Below, piece by piece: positions 10,301 through 22,300 of a stretch of 61,632 bases of DNA. The notes under the pieces are model-generated. The model was given only the letters and a program-made list of their open reading frames with translations. It was not told the DNA's origin and did no database searches. Made by a program: the position numbers and the translations under genes. This DNA is from Micractinium sp. NFX-FRZ. Lineage: Eukaryota; Chlorophyta; Trebouxiophyceae; Chlorellales; Chlorellaceae. Position 1 is the stretch's first letter; every line of letters starts with the position of its first letter. The DNA lies in NCBI GenBank assembly GCA_029339195.1, contig JAPTJF010000388.1, forward strand, positions 1-61,632, read 5' to 3'.

Positions 10301-13300
10301 GGGTTGAGGGCCACCGCCTGCCTGCAGGATTAGGCAGGGGAGAGCAGGCGCGGAATTGGACGGATGGGTGGGTGAGGGGGTCGGGTGGGTGCAAAGGGGA
10401 TGGAAGGGGCGGGAGGTCGGGCAGGCACCGTGCGCCTCAACGCAGCGCGTGCAAGCCGCGCTCATGTTACCAGGTGCGCACACAGCCCAGGCAGCAGGCG
10501 GCGGCAGGCGCACCTGTAGTGGTCGCAGGCGCTCATCAGCAGGCCCTCAGCCTCCTGGGTGATGCCCAGGTTGACGCAGATCTGGGTGGACAAAGGGCGG
10601 GGAGGGGGGAGGGGCGGGCAGAGGGCAGGGGAAGAACAGGTGCAGGGGTGAGGTGGTTGGGTAGACGGAGGGATGCACATGCAGGGCTGAGGCGATGTGG
10701 CGGAAGGGTGCCCGAGCATGGCGCAGGGGAAGGGAAGGGAAGGGTGTGCGACAGTGTTGCGGGGCCAGAGGGAGGGAGAATGCACCAGGCAGGGGTCACC
10801 CGCGGCCACTGGGCACACGTGTCCCTGCATACCTTCCTGCCCACCACACCAGCCCACTCGGCACACCCCCACCTTGGGTTGCAGGGCGGCGTCCGACCCT
10901 GGCTTGCAGCACTTGAGCGCACGGCCGTAGGCCTGCGTGCACAACGGTGGCAAGGTGACGGGATGTGAATGGCCAGCAAGATGCATGGCCTTGCATCACC
11001 CAGCCGGCCTGCCCGGCCTCTAGACAATCCATGCACCCACCCGCACCTGGCTGCCCATACAGTACGCAGCACACTGGGCCCTTGCAAGGCGGCCACGGTC
11101 TGGCATCTAGCCACAACGAGCGGCACAGGCATGCGCCACTGCTTTGCCACATCCAGAGGCGTTGCGTTGGGGCATGGCAACCCAAAGCTGCGGGTTGCGG
11201 AACGAGCTGGGATCCCTCACCTTGCGGGCCTCTGCATACTTTTTGAGCGCAAACAGTGTGTTTCCGATGCGGAAGTGCGCCAGCGGGTCGGTGGCCTGCA
11301 CCCGCACCGCTGCCTGGAAGCTGTGCATGGCCTCGCGGTACCTGCGGTACCATCACGGGACAACGCAGTCAGGGCGTGCGCCCGTGCATGGACTTGGCGG
11401 TGCTTGCACCATCAGTAGCACGCCACAGCACAGCACAGTAACGCCCTCAGCACAGCATGCTTAGCACGCTCAAGAGCGGGTGGAGAGTCAAGCGCGAGGG
11501 CAGGCGCACCGCCCTCGGCTGCCCCTCAGCTTCCCACCTCTGCTTGGCGCCCAGCTTGAAGCCCAGCTCCATGTGCGCCTTGTAGGCGGCCCAGTCGGGC
11601 ATGCTGGTGGCCTCGCGCTGCACCGACAGAATGTCCACAGTCGTGCCCAGGGCTGCACAAAGGGAAGGGTGAGATGTGCACATTCGAGCTGGGCCGGCAG
11701 GAGAAGCAGGAGAGCAAGGCAAGACACGGACGTGGCACAAAGGCCTGTTGGCAAACATGGGTGGGGTAGCACACACCAATGAGGAGAGTGGGAGAGTGCT
11801 GCAAGTACTGTGGTGAGGCCAGGGGGAGATGGAGGGCTTCCTCAAAGCTTGCCTGCTGAGAGGGGCTCACTTCCAGCAGGCAGTGGTGCAAGCGATGCAA
11901 CTGGCAGGCGGCGAGGGCCACTCACTGGGCGCACTGAGCAGCGCGCATGGCATATATTTCCTCCCATGTAGCAACGGCACCCTCCCCATTTGGGACACCT
12001 CTCCCGTGATCATGCCCCTGTCCTGCCAGGGACCACCCCGCCCCTGCTCACTCACTTGGGGCACTGAGCAGGGCGTCCATGCGCGACACCAGCTCCTGGA
12101 TGGCCTCCTCCTGAGGCATTTCATGGGGAAGGGAAGAGGGCAGAGGGACTGTTAAGCCTTGACCGGATAAGAGGCTGGACTTTCCACAGAGGAGCAGGGG
12201 TCTTTGTCACAGTCGCAGCCGGTCCCGACGCCGCCTGCCTGCCACCCCAATCGCTGCGCTTGCACTCCTGCCGTGCCTCACCCACATCTGCCCCACACAA
12301 TTTGTTAGTCAAGCAAAGACAGAACGTCCCCACTCACAATCTCCTCGTTGCTCTTGCCCGACCAGTCGACCAGCGGCGGCGCCGCCTCTTCCAGCCCGCC
12401 GGCCGTGCCCTCGTCAAACTGATACTCGGCAAACCCGGCACCGTCCTCCAGTGCAGGGCCCGCCGACAGCATAGCAGAAGCCTTGGGGCTTGCTGCCAGC
12501 GGGCTGGCAGGGGCAGAGGTGGCGGGTGCGGGCACGAGAGCCGTGGCGCCGCCTGGCAGCGCGGGGGTGGGAGCGCCGCTGGCAGCGCTCTGCCCGCTGC
12601 GCTGGGGCCTGCCGCCTGCTGGCTGCTTGTGGAAGGCAAAGGAGCCGGCAGATTCTGCCTGGCTGACAGCAGGGGAGGCGCCCGCAGGGGACGCAACTGC
12701 CAGGGAGGCACCTGCCGCTGCCTGGGCAGGCTGCGCGTCAGCCTGAGCGTCGTCATCGCCGCCAGCTGCCGCTGCAATTGCAGCGGCGGCAGCTGCGCCA
12801 GCCACGCCAGCCGCCAGCAGCGCGCCCGCTGGCACCGGCTGGGGTCTGGAAGCGGCGGTGGACAGCGGGGTGGGGCCTGCCGCTGCGCCGCTGGCCACCG
12901 TCTGCTGCTCCTTTGCAGTGACAAACCCATCTGACAACTCGGATGCCTCTGGCTGCTGCTGCTGCTGCTGATGAGTGGCATCGCCAGGTGGAGACGGCAT
13001 ACCCAGCGCAGACACCGGCACCATGCCAGGCACCGACTCTACACCAGCTCCCACAGCCGCTGCTGCCGCTGCCCCTGCTGCCGTGCCTGCAGGGCTGCGC
13101 ACCAGGCCGGGGGTCTGCTGGGACAGGCCGCCTGCTGCGGCGCCCCGCTCGCCCGCGTGCGTAAGCAGCACCGGGGAGCCGAGGCCGGCCTCCATGGCTG
13201 CCGCCTCAAGGCGAGACTCCAGGTTGAGGGCGCCAAACTGCAGGGGGGCACGGCACGTGCTGACGCAATTACAGTGCTTGTCAGGGTTGTGATTGGCTGA

Positions 13301-16300
13301 CGAGTTGCCTTGACTTGTGAGAAGATGTGGGGAAACTGTTGTGTGTTGAAAATTTGGGCCCCGGGAGAGGGCCATACTGCAGGGCGGTCGAGCCGGAGGA
13401 GAGGCAGGCAGGCAGGGGCCAATGCTGCATGGTGGAGGAGAGCCGCGACGCCAATTCCCACGCACTTCCCGCTTTGCAAGCAAACAGGCAAGGAAACCAG
13501 CAGCAAGGCAAGGCAAGGCACCCACCTCTGCGTGCAGCGCCGGCTCCAGCTGCAGCGCCTCCAGGTCATCTCCCAGCCCAGCTGCCCAGTCCTCGGTGCC
13601 AGGAACAGCCAAGGGGCTCGGGCTGGCAACCGCTGACGAGGCGACATCACCCACAGGGGGTGCGGCGGAAGAATCCGAGGGCTGCTGCTCCACCTCCTGC
13701 TGGGCGGATGCTGCTGGCTCGGCAGCAGTGGCGCGCGCATCTGGCGCAGCAGCAACCACAGCAGGCACAGCAGCTGCTGCGGCGGCTGCAGTGGCGGCGG
13801 CGACTGCCGCTGCCTCCTCCTCTGCCCGCTGCTGCTGCTTCTTGCTGCTGCTGAACATGCGGCTGAAGAGGCCCCCAGACTTCTTCTTGCTGAACGCCTC
13901 TGACCCCGGGGTGCCAGATGACGCCGGCGAGGCTGCTGCTGCTGCTGCCGCCGCAAGGGCCGGAGAGGGAGCGTTGGCCGGAGCAGGTGCAGGCGCCCTG
14001 GCACGCTGCGCTGCCGTGAACTCCTCAGTGGTGAAGGCTGCAGCAGCTGTCACGGCAGCAGCTGCCACTACAGCCTGCTCAGCTGCTGATGCTGTCGCCG
14101 CCTCCTCCTCTGCCTGCTTGGCCGTAGCCGCTGCCTCTGCAGCTGCCTTCTCGTCTGCAGCCAGCTTGGCGTTGCCAGCAGCAAGGGACGCCTTGACAGC
14201 CGCAGCTGCAGCCAACTTGCTTCCTGAGTCAGCAGCCGCCTGGCAGGCTGCCTCGGCAGCAGCGGCTGCCTCGGCAGCGGCGGCGCCTGCTGATGCCGCG
14301 TCGGCCGCGTTTGCAGCTGCATCGGCTGCGGCTGCGGCGGTGGCACCGGCCGCTGCCGTGGCCTCCTCTGCCTTCACCTTGGCTGCAGCTGCCCGCTTGG
14401 AGGCCTGCGCCTGCGCGGTAGCCTGAGCTGCTGCCTCGGCCGCCGCTGGAAGGCCTGACGCTACGGCCGCCGCCTCGGCGGCTGCAGCGGCTGCAACAGC
14501 CTTGTCAGCTGCCACTGTGGCCGCAGCTCCATCCTCTGCCGCTGCTGCCTCCGCTGCGGCAGCGCTTGCCGCCGTCGCAGCAGCCAAGGCTGCCTCACGA
14601 TGCTCTGCTGCAGCAGCCGAAGCAGCGGCAGACTCGGCAGCGGCGGCTGCTGCGTTGGCCAGCTCCTTTGCCTCTGCAGTGCCGCAGCGCTGCAGCGCCT
14701 CTGCTGCTTGGTGCGCTGCCTCAGCCGCCACCTTGGCTGCAGCAGCGGCGGCCTCCGCTGTCTCTGCCGCCGCTGCCTCGCTGGCCGCCTGCTTGGCGGC
14801 GGCCGCCGCGATGCCTGCTGCAGCTGCACCCTCTGCCTTGGCAGCCGCTGCCTCCTGGGCCTCCTGGGCAGCAGTGACACCGCTGAAAGGCAGGCCTGCA
14901 GGCACAGGCAAAGTACAACCACAGGGCACCCCTGTCACATATTTGATCGAGAGCGCATGCTACTGATGAAGAGTGCATGCTGACCAGGCAAGCAGCACGT
15001 CTGCAAGAGACACCCCATAACATGAGGACCGCCTGCCCACACGCACCTGCATCTGCAGCCGCGCTCTCAGCGACCTGTGCCGCCTGCACCGCCTCCTCCG
15101 CAGCCTCCTGGGCCGCTGCCAGCTCAGCAGCTGAGCTGGCGCTGGCAAGCAGCTGCGCAGCCCGCACTGCGGCCTGCGATGCCCCGGCACAGCTTGCCAC
15201 TGCACCGGCAGCCTTTTGAGCAACCACAGCATGCTCAGCAGCCTTAGCGGCAACCGCCGCTGCCTCGTCTGTGCCGGCCTGCACTGCCGCCTGCTGCGCA
15301 GCGGCTGCGGCGGTGCTTGCTGTCTCAGCTGCTGAAGTGGCTGCCTCGGGGTCTGCAGCGGCGCTCAGCACTGCAGCCACGGCCTGCTCAGCCGCAGCGC
15401 ACGCCTCAACTGCAACCCGCTGTGCTACTGCCTTGGTCTCCAGTGCTTCCTGTGCTGCCTGGGCTGCTTGAGCTGCGCAGGTGGCTGCCGTTGCTGCTAC
15501 CTCCGTCCCAGCGCGCTCTGCTGCCTTCTGTGCGGCTTCAGCAGCAGCTGAAGCTGCTTCCACAGCCAAGGCTGCAGCAGCCAGGTCAGTGCTGGCTTCC
15601 ACCTCTGCTGCCGCCTGCTCTGCTGCCTCCGCCGATGCTGCCGTCTCCGTCTCTGCTGCTGCAGTCACCGCTGCCGCCTCCACCTCAGCAGCTGCCTTGG
15701 CCTCGGCTTCCTGCTGCACCATGGCCGCACGCTCAGCAGCCGCGCTCGCAGCAGCGAGCGCCGCCTGCGTTCCGGACCGCTCGGCAGCCAGCTTGGCAGC
15801 CGCTGCAGCGGCCGCAGCTCCCTCTGCTGCCTTGGCGGCAGCCGCAGCGTTGACAGCTGTCTCCACGCTGGACACTGCTTGCTCCACAAGTTCAGCAGCG
15901 GCGATAGCCTCCTGCTCGGCAGCAGCCTTTGCTGCCACTGCCTGCTGCATGTCGGCCACCCGCTGAGCCGCCTGGCTGGCACAAGCGGCTGCGGCGGCCG
16001 TGCCCGCCTTCTCTGCCACAGCGCTGGCGGTGGCAGCAGCTGCCACTGCCGTGGCAACTGCCTGCTCTGCTGCCTGCAGGTCCTCTGAGGCCGCCACCGC
16101 TGCTGCCGCCTGCTCCACCTCTGCTGCAGCTGCTGCTGCCTCCTGCTCTGCTGAAACCTTGGCAGCTGCGGCCTGCCCCGCCTCAGCAGCCTGCTGCGCC
16201 AGGGCTCCGGCTGTGGCAATCGCAGCCGGCAGGCCTGCAGCAGAGGAGCCCGCACGGATGTATGAGGGGGAGTGAGAGAGGGCGAGTGCGATGGGCCATG

Positions 16301-19300
16301 CCTGGCAGCAGCGCTCATCTGTCCAAGGTGAGCCAGAGGAAAGGTTTCACAATGCAGCTGCCTGTCCAAACCCACCCCCCACTCTCGGAAAGCCAAATCG
16401 TACCTGACAGTGCAGCCGCCTCCTCTGCCTCTTTGGCCACAACCAGCGCCCGCTGCGCCGCCTCGGTGGCAGCCGTGCTGTTCTCTGCTGCGGCTGCCAT
16501 GGCAGCCAGCTCAGCGACCGACTCTGCTGCTTTGCGTGCCGCTGATGTGGCCGTGACCGCTGCTGCCGCCAGCTGCGCAGACTGTGCTGCCCTGGCGGCT
16601 GCCTCGGCAGCCGTACTCGTGCCCGCCTCGCTGGCTGCCTGTTGGGCAGCAGCAGCAGCGGCTGCTGCTGCATCTGCCGCCTTGACCACAGTGCCAGCAT
16701 CAGCTGCTGCCGCTGCCTCTGCTGCTGCCTGTGCTGCCGTCTCTGCAGCCGCCACCGCCATCTCTTCTGCGCCGGCCTTGCTGTTGGCTGAGAGCTGTGC
16801 TGCCTGTGCGGCTGCGGCAGCTGCCGCTGCTGCCTCAAGCGCCGCCGGCAGCCCAGACGCGGCCGCAGCCTCCTCGGCTGATGCAGCAGCAGCAGCTGCT
16901 GCTGCCGCTGCGCGGGAGGCTGACAGCGCGTCGCCACTCTCCTGTGCGGCCTTGGCTGCTGCTGCCGCTTCGTCGGCGGCTGCAACAGCTGCCATCCAGG
17001 ATGCCACAGCTTGTGAGGCGTCGTGTGCATCGGCTGCTGCTGTATCTGCCTTGCTGGCGGCCTCGTGCGCCGCAGCGGTGCCGGCGGCTGCAGCCGCCTC
17101 CTTGGCTGCCGCCGCTGCGGCTGCAGCCGCTGCTGCGGCCTGGCTGGCAGAGTCGGCATCTGTGGCAGCGTGGGCCGCTGCTGCCGCTCCCGTTGCCGTC
17201 TCTGCTGCCGCTGTCGCCTGCTCTTCAGCACGGACCTTGGCGGCACACGCCTCCGATGCAGTGCTGGCAGCGGCCAGGGCAGCGACTGCTGCCTCAGCTG
17301 CTGCTGCAAGGCCTGCGAGGGAGGAAGGCAGGAAACAGCAGGGATTGAGCGCTGAGTTTCAACAGCTGTGTGAATGCTGAGAGTAGGCAGCTGCAGCAAA
17401 ACAACTCTTGCTGGCTCACACCAGACATACAGAGCACCAGGCAAGCAGCAGGCAACGTTGGTTAGCAAAGGCGTAAGGAAAGCGGGCATCAGGGGCTCAC
17501 CCGAAGCAGAAGCTGCGCTCTCGGCGGCCTTGGCTGCCTCCTGGGCGCGTGCTGCCAGCGCTGCAGCAGCTGCAGTGTCGCCGGCCGGCTGCACCTCTGC
17601 TGCCAGGCTGGCTGCCTCAGCAGCAGCCGCCTGGGCGGCAGCGCAGCTCTCCACCGCTGCCACTGCCTTCTGCACCTCTGCCAGCTGCTGAGCTGCCAGG
17701 CCTGCGGATGCCGCTGCCGATACGGTTCCGGCCCGCTCTGCTGCCTGGCCGCAGGCATGAGCAGCCGACTGAGCTGCCTGCAGGGCTGCAGCTGCCTCAA
17801 CTGGCTCCGTGGCGGCAGATGCCTTGGCTGCAGCCTCCTCGACCGCAGCCAGGCTGTGTGCAACTGCCTGCTCCGCCGCCACCCTGCTGCCCGCTGCATC
17901 TGCAACAGCCAGAGCGTGCTGCGCTGCTGCCATAGCGGCTGCACACGTTGCGGCTGGCAGGCCGGCCTCCACAGCTGCTCTCTCAGCAGCCTTGCCTGCC
18001 TCTGCTGCCTCGACTGCCGCCTGTTGTGCCGCTGCCAAGTCTTGTGCAGACGCCGCAGAAGCGGCCTGCTGAGCAGCATGCTGCGAAGCCTGGTTTGCTG
18101 CCGCACAGCTGGCCAGTGCAGCCGCCGCCTTCTGAGCAGCGCCCGCGTGCTCGCCAGCACAGGCAGCGGCCTCAGTGGCCGCCGGAGTGACGGCCTGCTC
18201 GGCTGCCTGCTGCGCCTCACTGGCAGCAGCCACCGCGGCCTCGGCAGCGGCGGCAGCGGCCGTTGGGTCTGCTGAGTTGACGGCTTGCTCCAGGGCAACA
18301 GCCGCCCGCCGTGCAGCCTGCTTGGCTGCCACCACCTGGATAGTTGCGCTGGCACTGTCGCCAGCACTTGCTGCTGTCTGCTTCATAGCTGCTGCCAGGC
18401 CTGCACGCAGGGCAAGGGGGCGGCGAACATGGCTGGCAATGTCAGGCGGCCTGCTGGGATGCTTGATAGTGCAGAGCACTGAGATGCAGAGCGAGAAGTG
18501 CGTGCCTGACTGCAGCAACAGCACTTAACATGCAGAGCAACAGCACGGCCTCGTGTGGAAGCCCACCTGCAGCGGCCGCGCTCTCAGCGCCCTTGGATGC
18601 CTCCACCGCCACCTCAGCTGCCTGCTGCGCCGCTGCCAGCTCCTCTGCAGAAGCTGCCACCTCTGCCAGCTCAGCGGCACGCTGAGCCGCCATGCTAGCT
18701 GCGACGCAGCTCTCAACAGCTGCCACTGCCTTCTGCACCACTGCCAGCTGCTGGGCTGCCTGGCCAGCAGACGCTGCTGCCGACGCGGTGCCGGCACGCT
18801 CGGCCGCATGGGTGGAGGCTTGTGCAGCTGACTCTGCTGCTTGCAGGGCCGCAGCTGCCTCGGCTGGCTCAGTGGCAGCAGACGCCTTGGCTGCAGCCTC
18901 CTCGATCGCAGCCAGGCTGTCTGTCACCGCCTGCTCTGCCGCCACCCTGCTGCCTGCCGCGTCTGCAACAGCCAACGCATGCTGCGCTGCTGCAGCGGCG
19001 GCCTCACGCGTCGCGGCTGGCAGGCCGGCCTCCACGGCTGCTCTGTCAGCAGCCTCGGCTGCCTGGGCAGCCTCTGCTGCTGCCTGCTGCGCTGCCATCA
19101 ACTCCTCTGCAGATGAGGCAGAAGCCACCAGCTCTGCTGCGAGCTGTGCCGCCTGTTTGGCCGCCGCACAGCTGGCCAGTGCGCCCGCCGCCTTCTGAGC
19201 AGCGCTCGCGTGCTCGGCAGCACACGCAGCAGCCTCAGCGGCCGCCGGAGCGGCGGCTTGCTCGGCTGCCTGCTGCGCCTCGCTGGCAGCAGCAGCCGCG

Positions 19301-22300
19301 GCCTCGGCAGCGGCGGCAGCAGCTTCCGGGTCCGCTGCGCCGACGGCTTGCTCCAGGGCAGCGCTTGCCCGCTGTGCTGCCTCGCTGGCGGCCGCACAGC
19401 TGGCAAGAGTTGCTGCCATCTGCTTGGCTGCCTCTGCACTGGCAGCAGCCTGCGCAGCTGCCTCAGTTGCAGCCGAGGTGCCCGCCTGAGCTGCCATCTC
19501 CCTTGCGGCCACAGCCGCCGCTTCTGCCTCCTCAGCTGCCTCTGTTGCCTCTGCTGCATCAGTTGTGGCCTGCGCCTTGGCGGCAGCGCCTGCTGCAGCC
19601 CCCAGCTGGGAGACAGCTGCCGCCTCGCTGGCGGCCATGTCAGCAACTGCCTTTGCCACAGCCGCCGCTTCCTCCGCTGCCTGCTCAGCCGCCATCAAAG
19701 CCTCCTCCCTGCCGCTCTCTGCTGCCGCCGCCTGGGCAGCAGCGGCAGCAGTTGCCGCCCGCTCAGCCGCTGCTGTGGCGGCTGCAATGGTGGTGGCCTC
19801 ACGAGCCTCACCCGCAGCCGCCACCGCCTCCTCTGCAGCTGCGGTTGCCTCCGAAGCCAGAACAAAGGCGGCAACAGCGGCATGTGCGGCGGCCGCATCC
19901 GCTGCCGCCGCAGCGGCCACCTGCTTGGCGGCTGGCGTGTCCGCCTCGAGGGCTGCCTGCTCTGCTGCAGCTGCAGCTGCTGCGGCTGCCGCGGCTGCCT
20001 TCTCGGCAGCATGGCTGTCCCCAGCAGCAGCTGCCTCTGCGGCCGCTTCGGCTGCAGCTGCTGCGCAGTCTGACGCCTTCTTCTCGGCGGCTGCCTGGGC
20101 AGCAGCTGCCAGCTCCTCAAGCTGCCTGGCGGCCGTGCCACTGCAGAGGCACAGAGGCAAAGAAATTAAGGTCGGCTCAGAAAATCCTCCAAGCCCCATT
20201 TGCTGCTTACAAGACCAAACCACGCATGTAGACAGAAGCAGGCCGGCCCAGGGAGTGGCAGGCGTGTGGCACACAGTGCAGCCCAACAACCGGCCCAATG
20301 GCGCACGCCGCAGCTCACCTTGCGTCCACGGCCCCCTCAACCTCCTGCTGCTTGCCGTCCGCCACCGCAGCCGCGACAGTTGCAGCCGCCGCCGCTGCTG
20401 CCACTGCCGGCCTGGCAGCCCGAACGGCACGCTCTGCAACAGTAAACTCCTCTGTTCTGCCGCCGGCTGGCGCTGCCTCCAGAGACAACATGGGGGGCGG
20501 CACCTCTGCTGCGCACTCCACACCCTCCATGCCAGCTGAGCCCTCCTCTGGCGCCTCCACTTCTGCCGCGCCGGCCTGCCGGCCCTGCAGCACGCTGCCA
20601 AGAGAAGCGCCCGGAGAGGACTCGCCGCTGGCTGCCGGTGCAGGTGCTGCCGCCGAGACTGACACCAGGCTGACAGTGCCAAACACAGAGGGAGTGAACA
20701 CCTGGCTGGCGTTTTTCTGCAGTACGGAGGTGATGTACTGCGCCTCCTCCGCTGCGGTACTGCTGCCACGTGGCAGCGAGGCCTCAACGGTGAGCAGCAG
20801 CGAGCCATCGGCGGCGGAGGAGGCGGCCGTCAGCTGGGCGGCGCTACCCTCTGCAGGGCAGGGAAGCAGGGGGCGGCGGCGCAGGGGCCCAGGATGGGCG
20901 AGTTAGGGCAACGGGCAGGCAGAGTATGGGGCAAGCATACGGTGCCAAACCCCATGTTGCACAGCGGCGGTGGTGTTGCCAGGAGATGCGCAGTCACATA
21001 CCCAGGGCTGCGCTCCGGCGCATCACCGGCCCATGCCCTGCCCAAGTCGCACCTGGCAGCGCGGTTTCAAAGGCGGCCAGCAGCCGGCGCTGGTGCTCCT
21101 CCTCGCCGCCTTCAAACTGGGCAGGACCCTCTGCTGGCACACGGAGGGTGAAGCTCAGCGGGGAGGCAGCTGCTGCTGCGGACGCCACAAACGTGCCCAG
21201 AGAGGGTGGGCTCGCCACAGGCACTGCCCCCGCCTTGTTGGCACTCGCTGGCCCTGCCGACACCAGGCCACCTGCCACTGCGCTGGCAGCGCCGGAGGGC
21301 GCTGGCTTGGAGACGGTGGCAGGGCTGGCACCAAAGCCAGCGTAGCTCTCCGTCACTGCAAATGGAAGCAGCAATGTGATCAGGACGCGTGGGTGTGAGT
21401 GTGGGGGGTTGTGAGGAAAGGGGGAAGACAGCAGGCGTAGCTCCAGTCGATGCGGCGCCTAAGGTGCATGCAGAGCAAAGTGACAAGACAGGTGAGAGCG
21501 GCGGCGGGTAAGCAGGAGGTTGAGTACATCATGAGTACAGAGCAAGGCAGGTAAGCACAATGTCAAGACTGCACGCACCAGGCACAGCAGTTCACGTGAG
21601 TCAAGCACGTCCCCCCACGCACGTCTGCCTGCCCACCTGCCTGCCCAACCAACATCCGCCCACCTCGTGCCTGCCTCCCTCCCTGCCTCCCACCTATGTG
21701 CCTTGCCAGCCTGCCTGCCCACCCCAACATCAGCGCACCCACCTGACTCCGAGCCCTCCGCCAGCTGGGTCACGTCCATGCGGAACCCTGGCCGCCGGCC
21801 AGCAGCAGCTGCAGTAACTGCTGCGGATGCTGCTGCCGTGCCCGCCGCCGCCGAGGGCACGCCACCCAGCAACCCCACCTCCTGCACAGACCCCTCCTCA
21901 GCAGCATCAACCTCCATGCCTGCCGCTGCTGCTGCTGCTGCTGCACTGCCTACAACGCTGCCGGCGGCGGCTGCGGCAAGTGCAGCGGCGGCGGCCTCGC
22001 CAGCACCGCCGCCGTGCGTTGGGGTGCGTGCTGGGGTGTGCAGGAAATCAAAGACGTCTGAACCCCCCCGGCTGAGGTCCCCTCCACGGGCAGAGGGTGC
22101 CGCGCTGCCGGGACCGCCCCCTGCAGCCGCAGCTGATGCCGCGCCCACGCTGAGCGGCGGCACGCTGGCTGGCCGCCCAAACGCCTGTGCGGCCACGCCT
22201 GCGCCTGTGCCGCCGCCAGCTGCTGCCGGCGTCTGCAGGCCGTCAAAGATGTCGAAAGCATCGCTGGTGGCGGTCATGGGGGTGGCAGGCAGGCTGCCGC

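Noticed and set aside
13422..17380. Long plus-strand Ala/Ser-rich open frames (for example 13422-14426 and 15929-17380).
   Set aside because: They are antisense shadows of the alanine-rich exons: GCN codons read on the other strand as NGC/GCN give open, biased frames.
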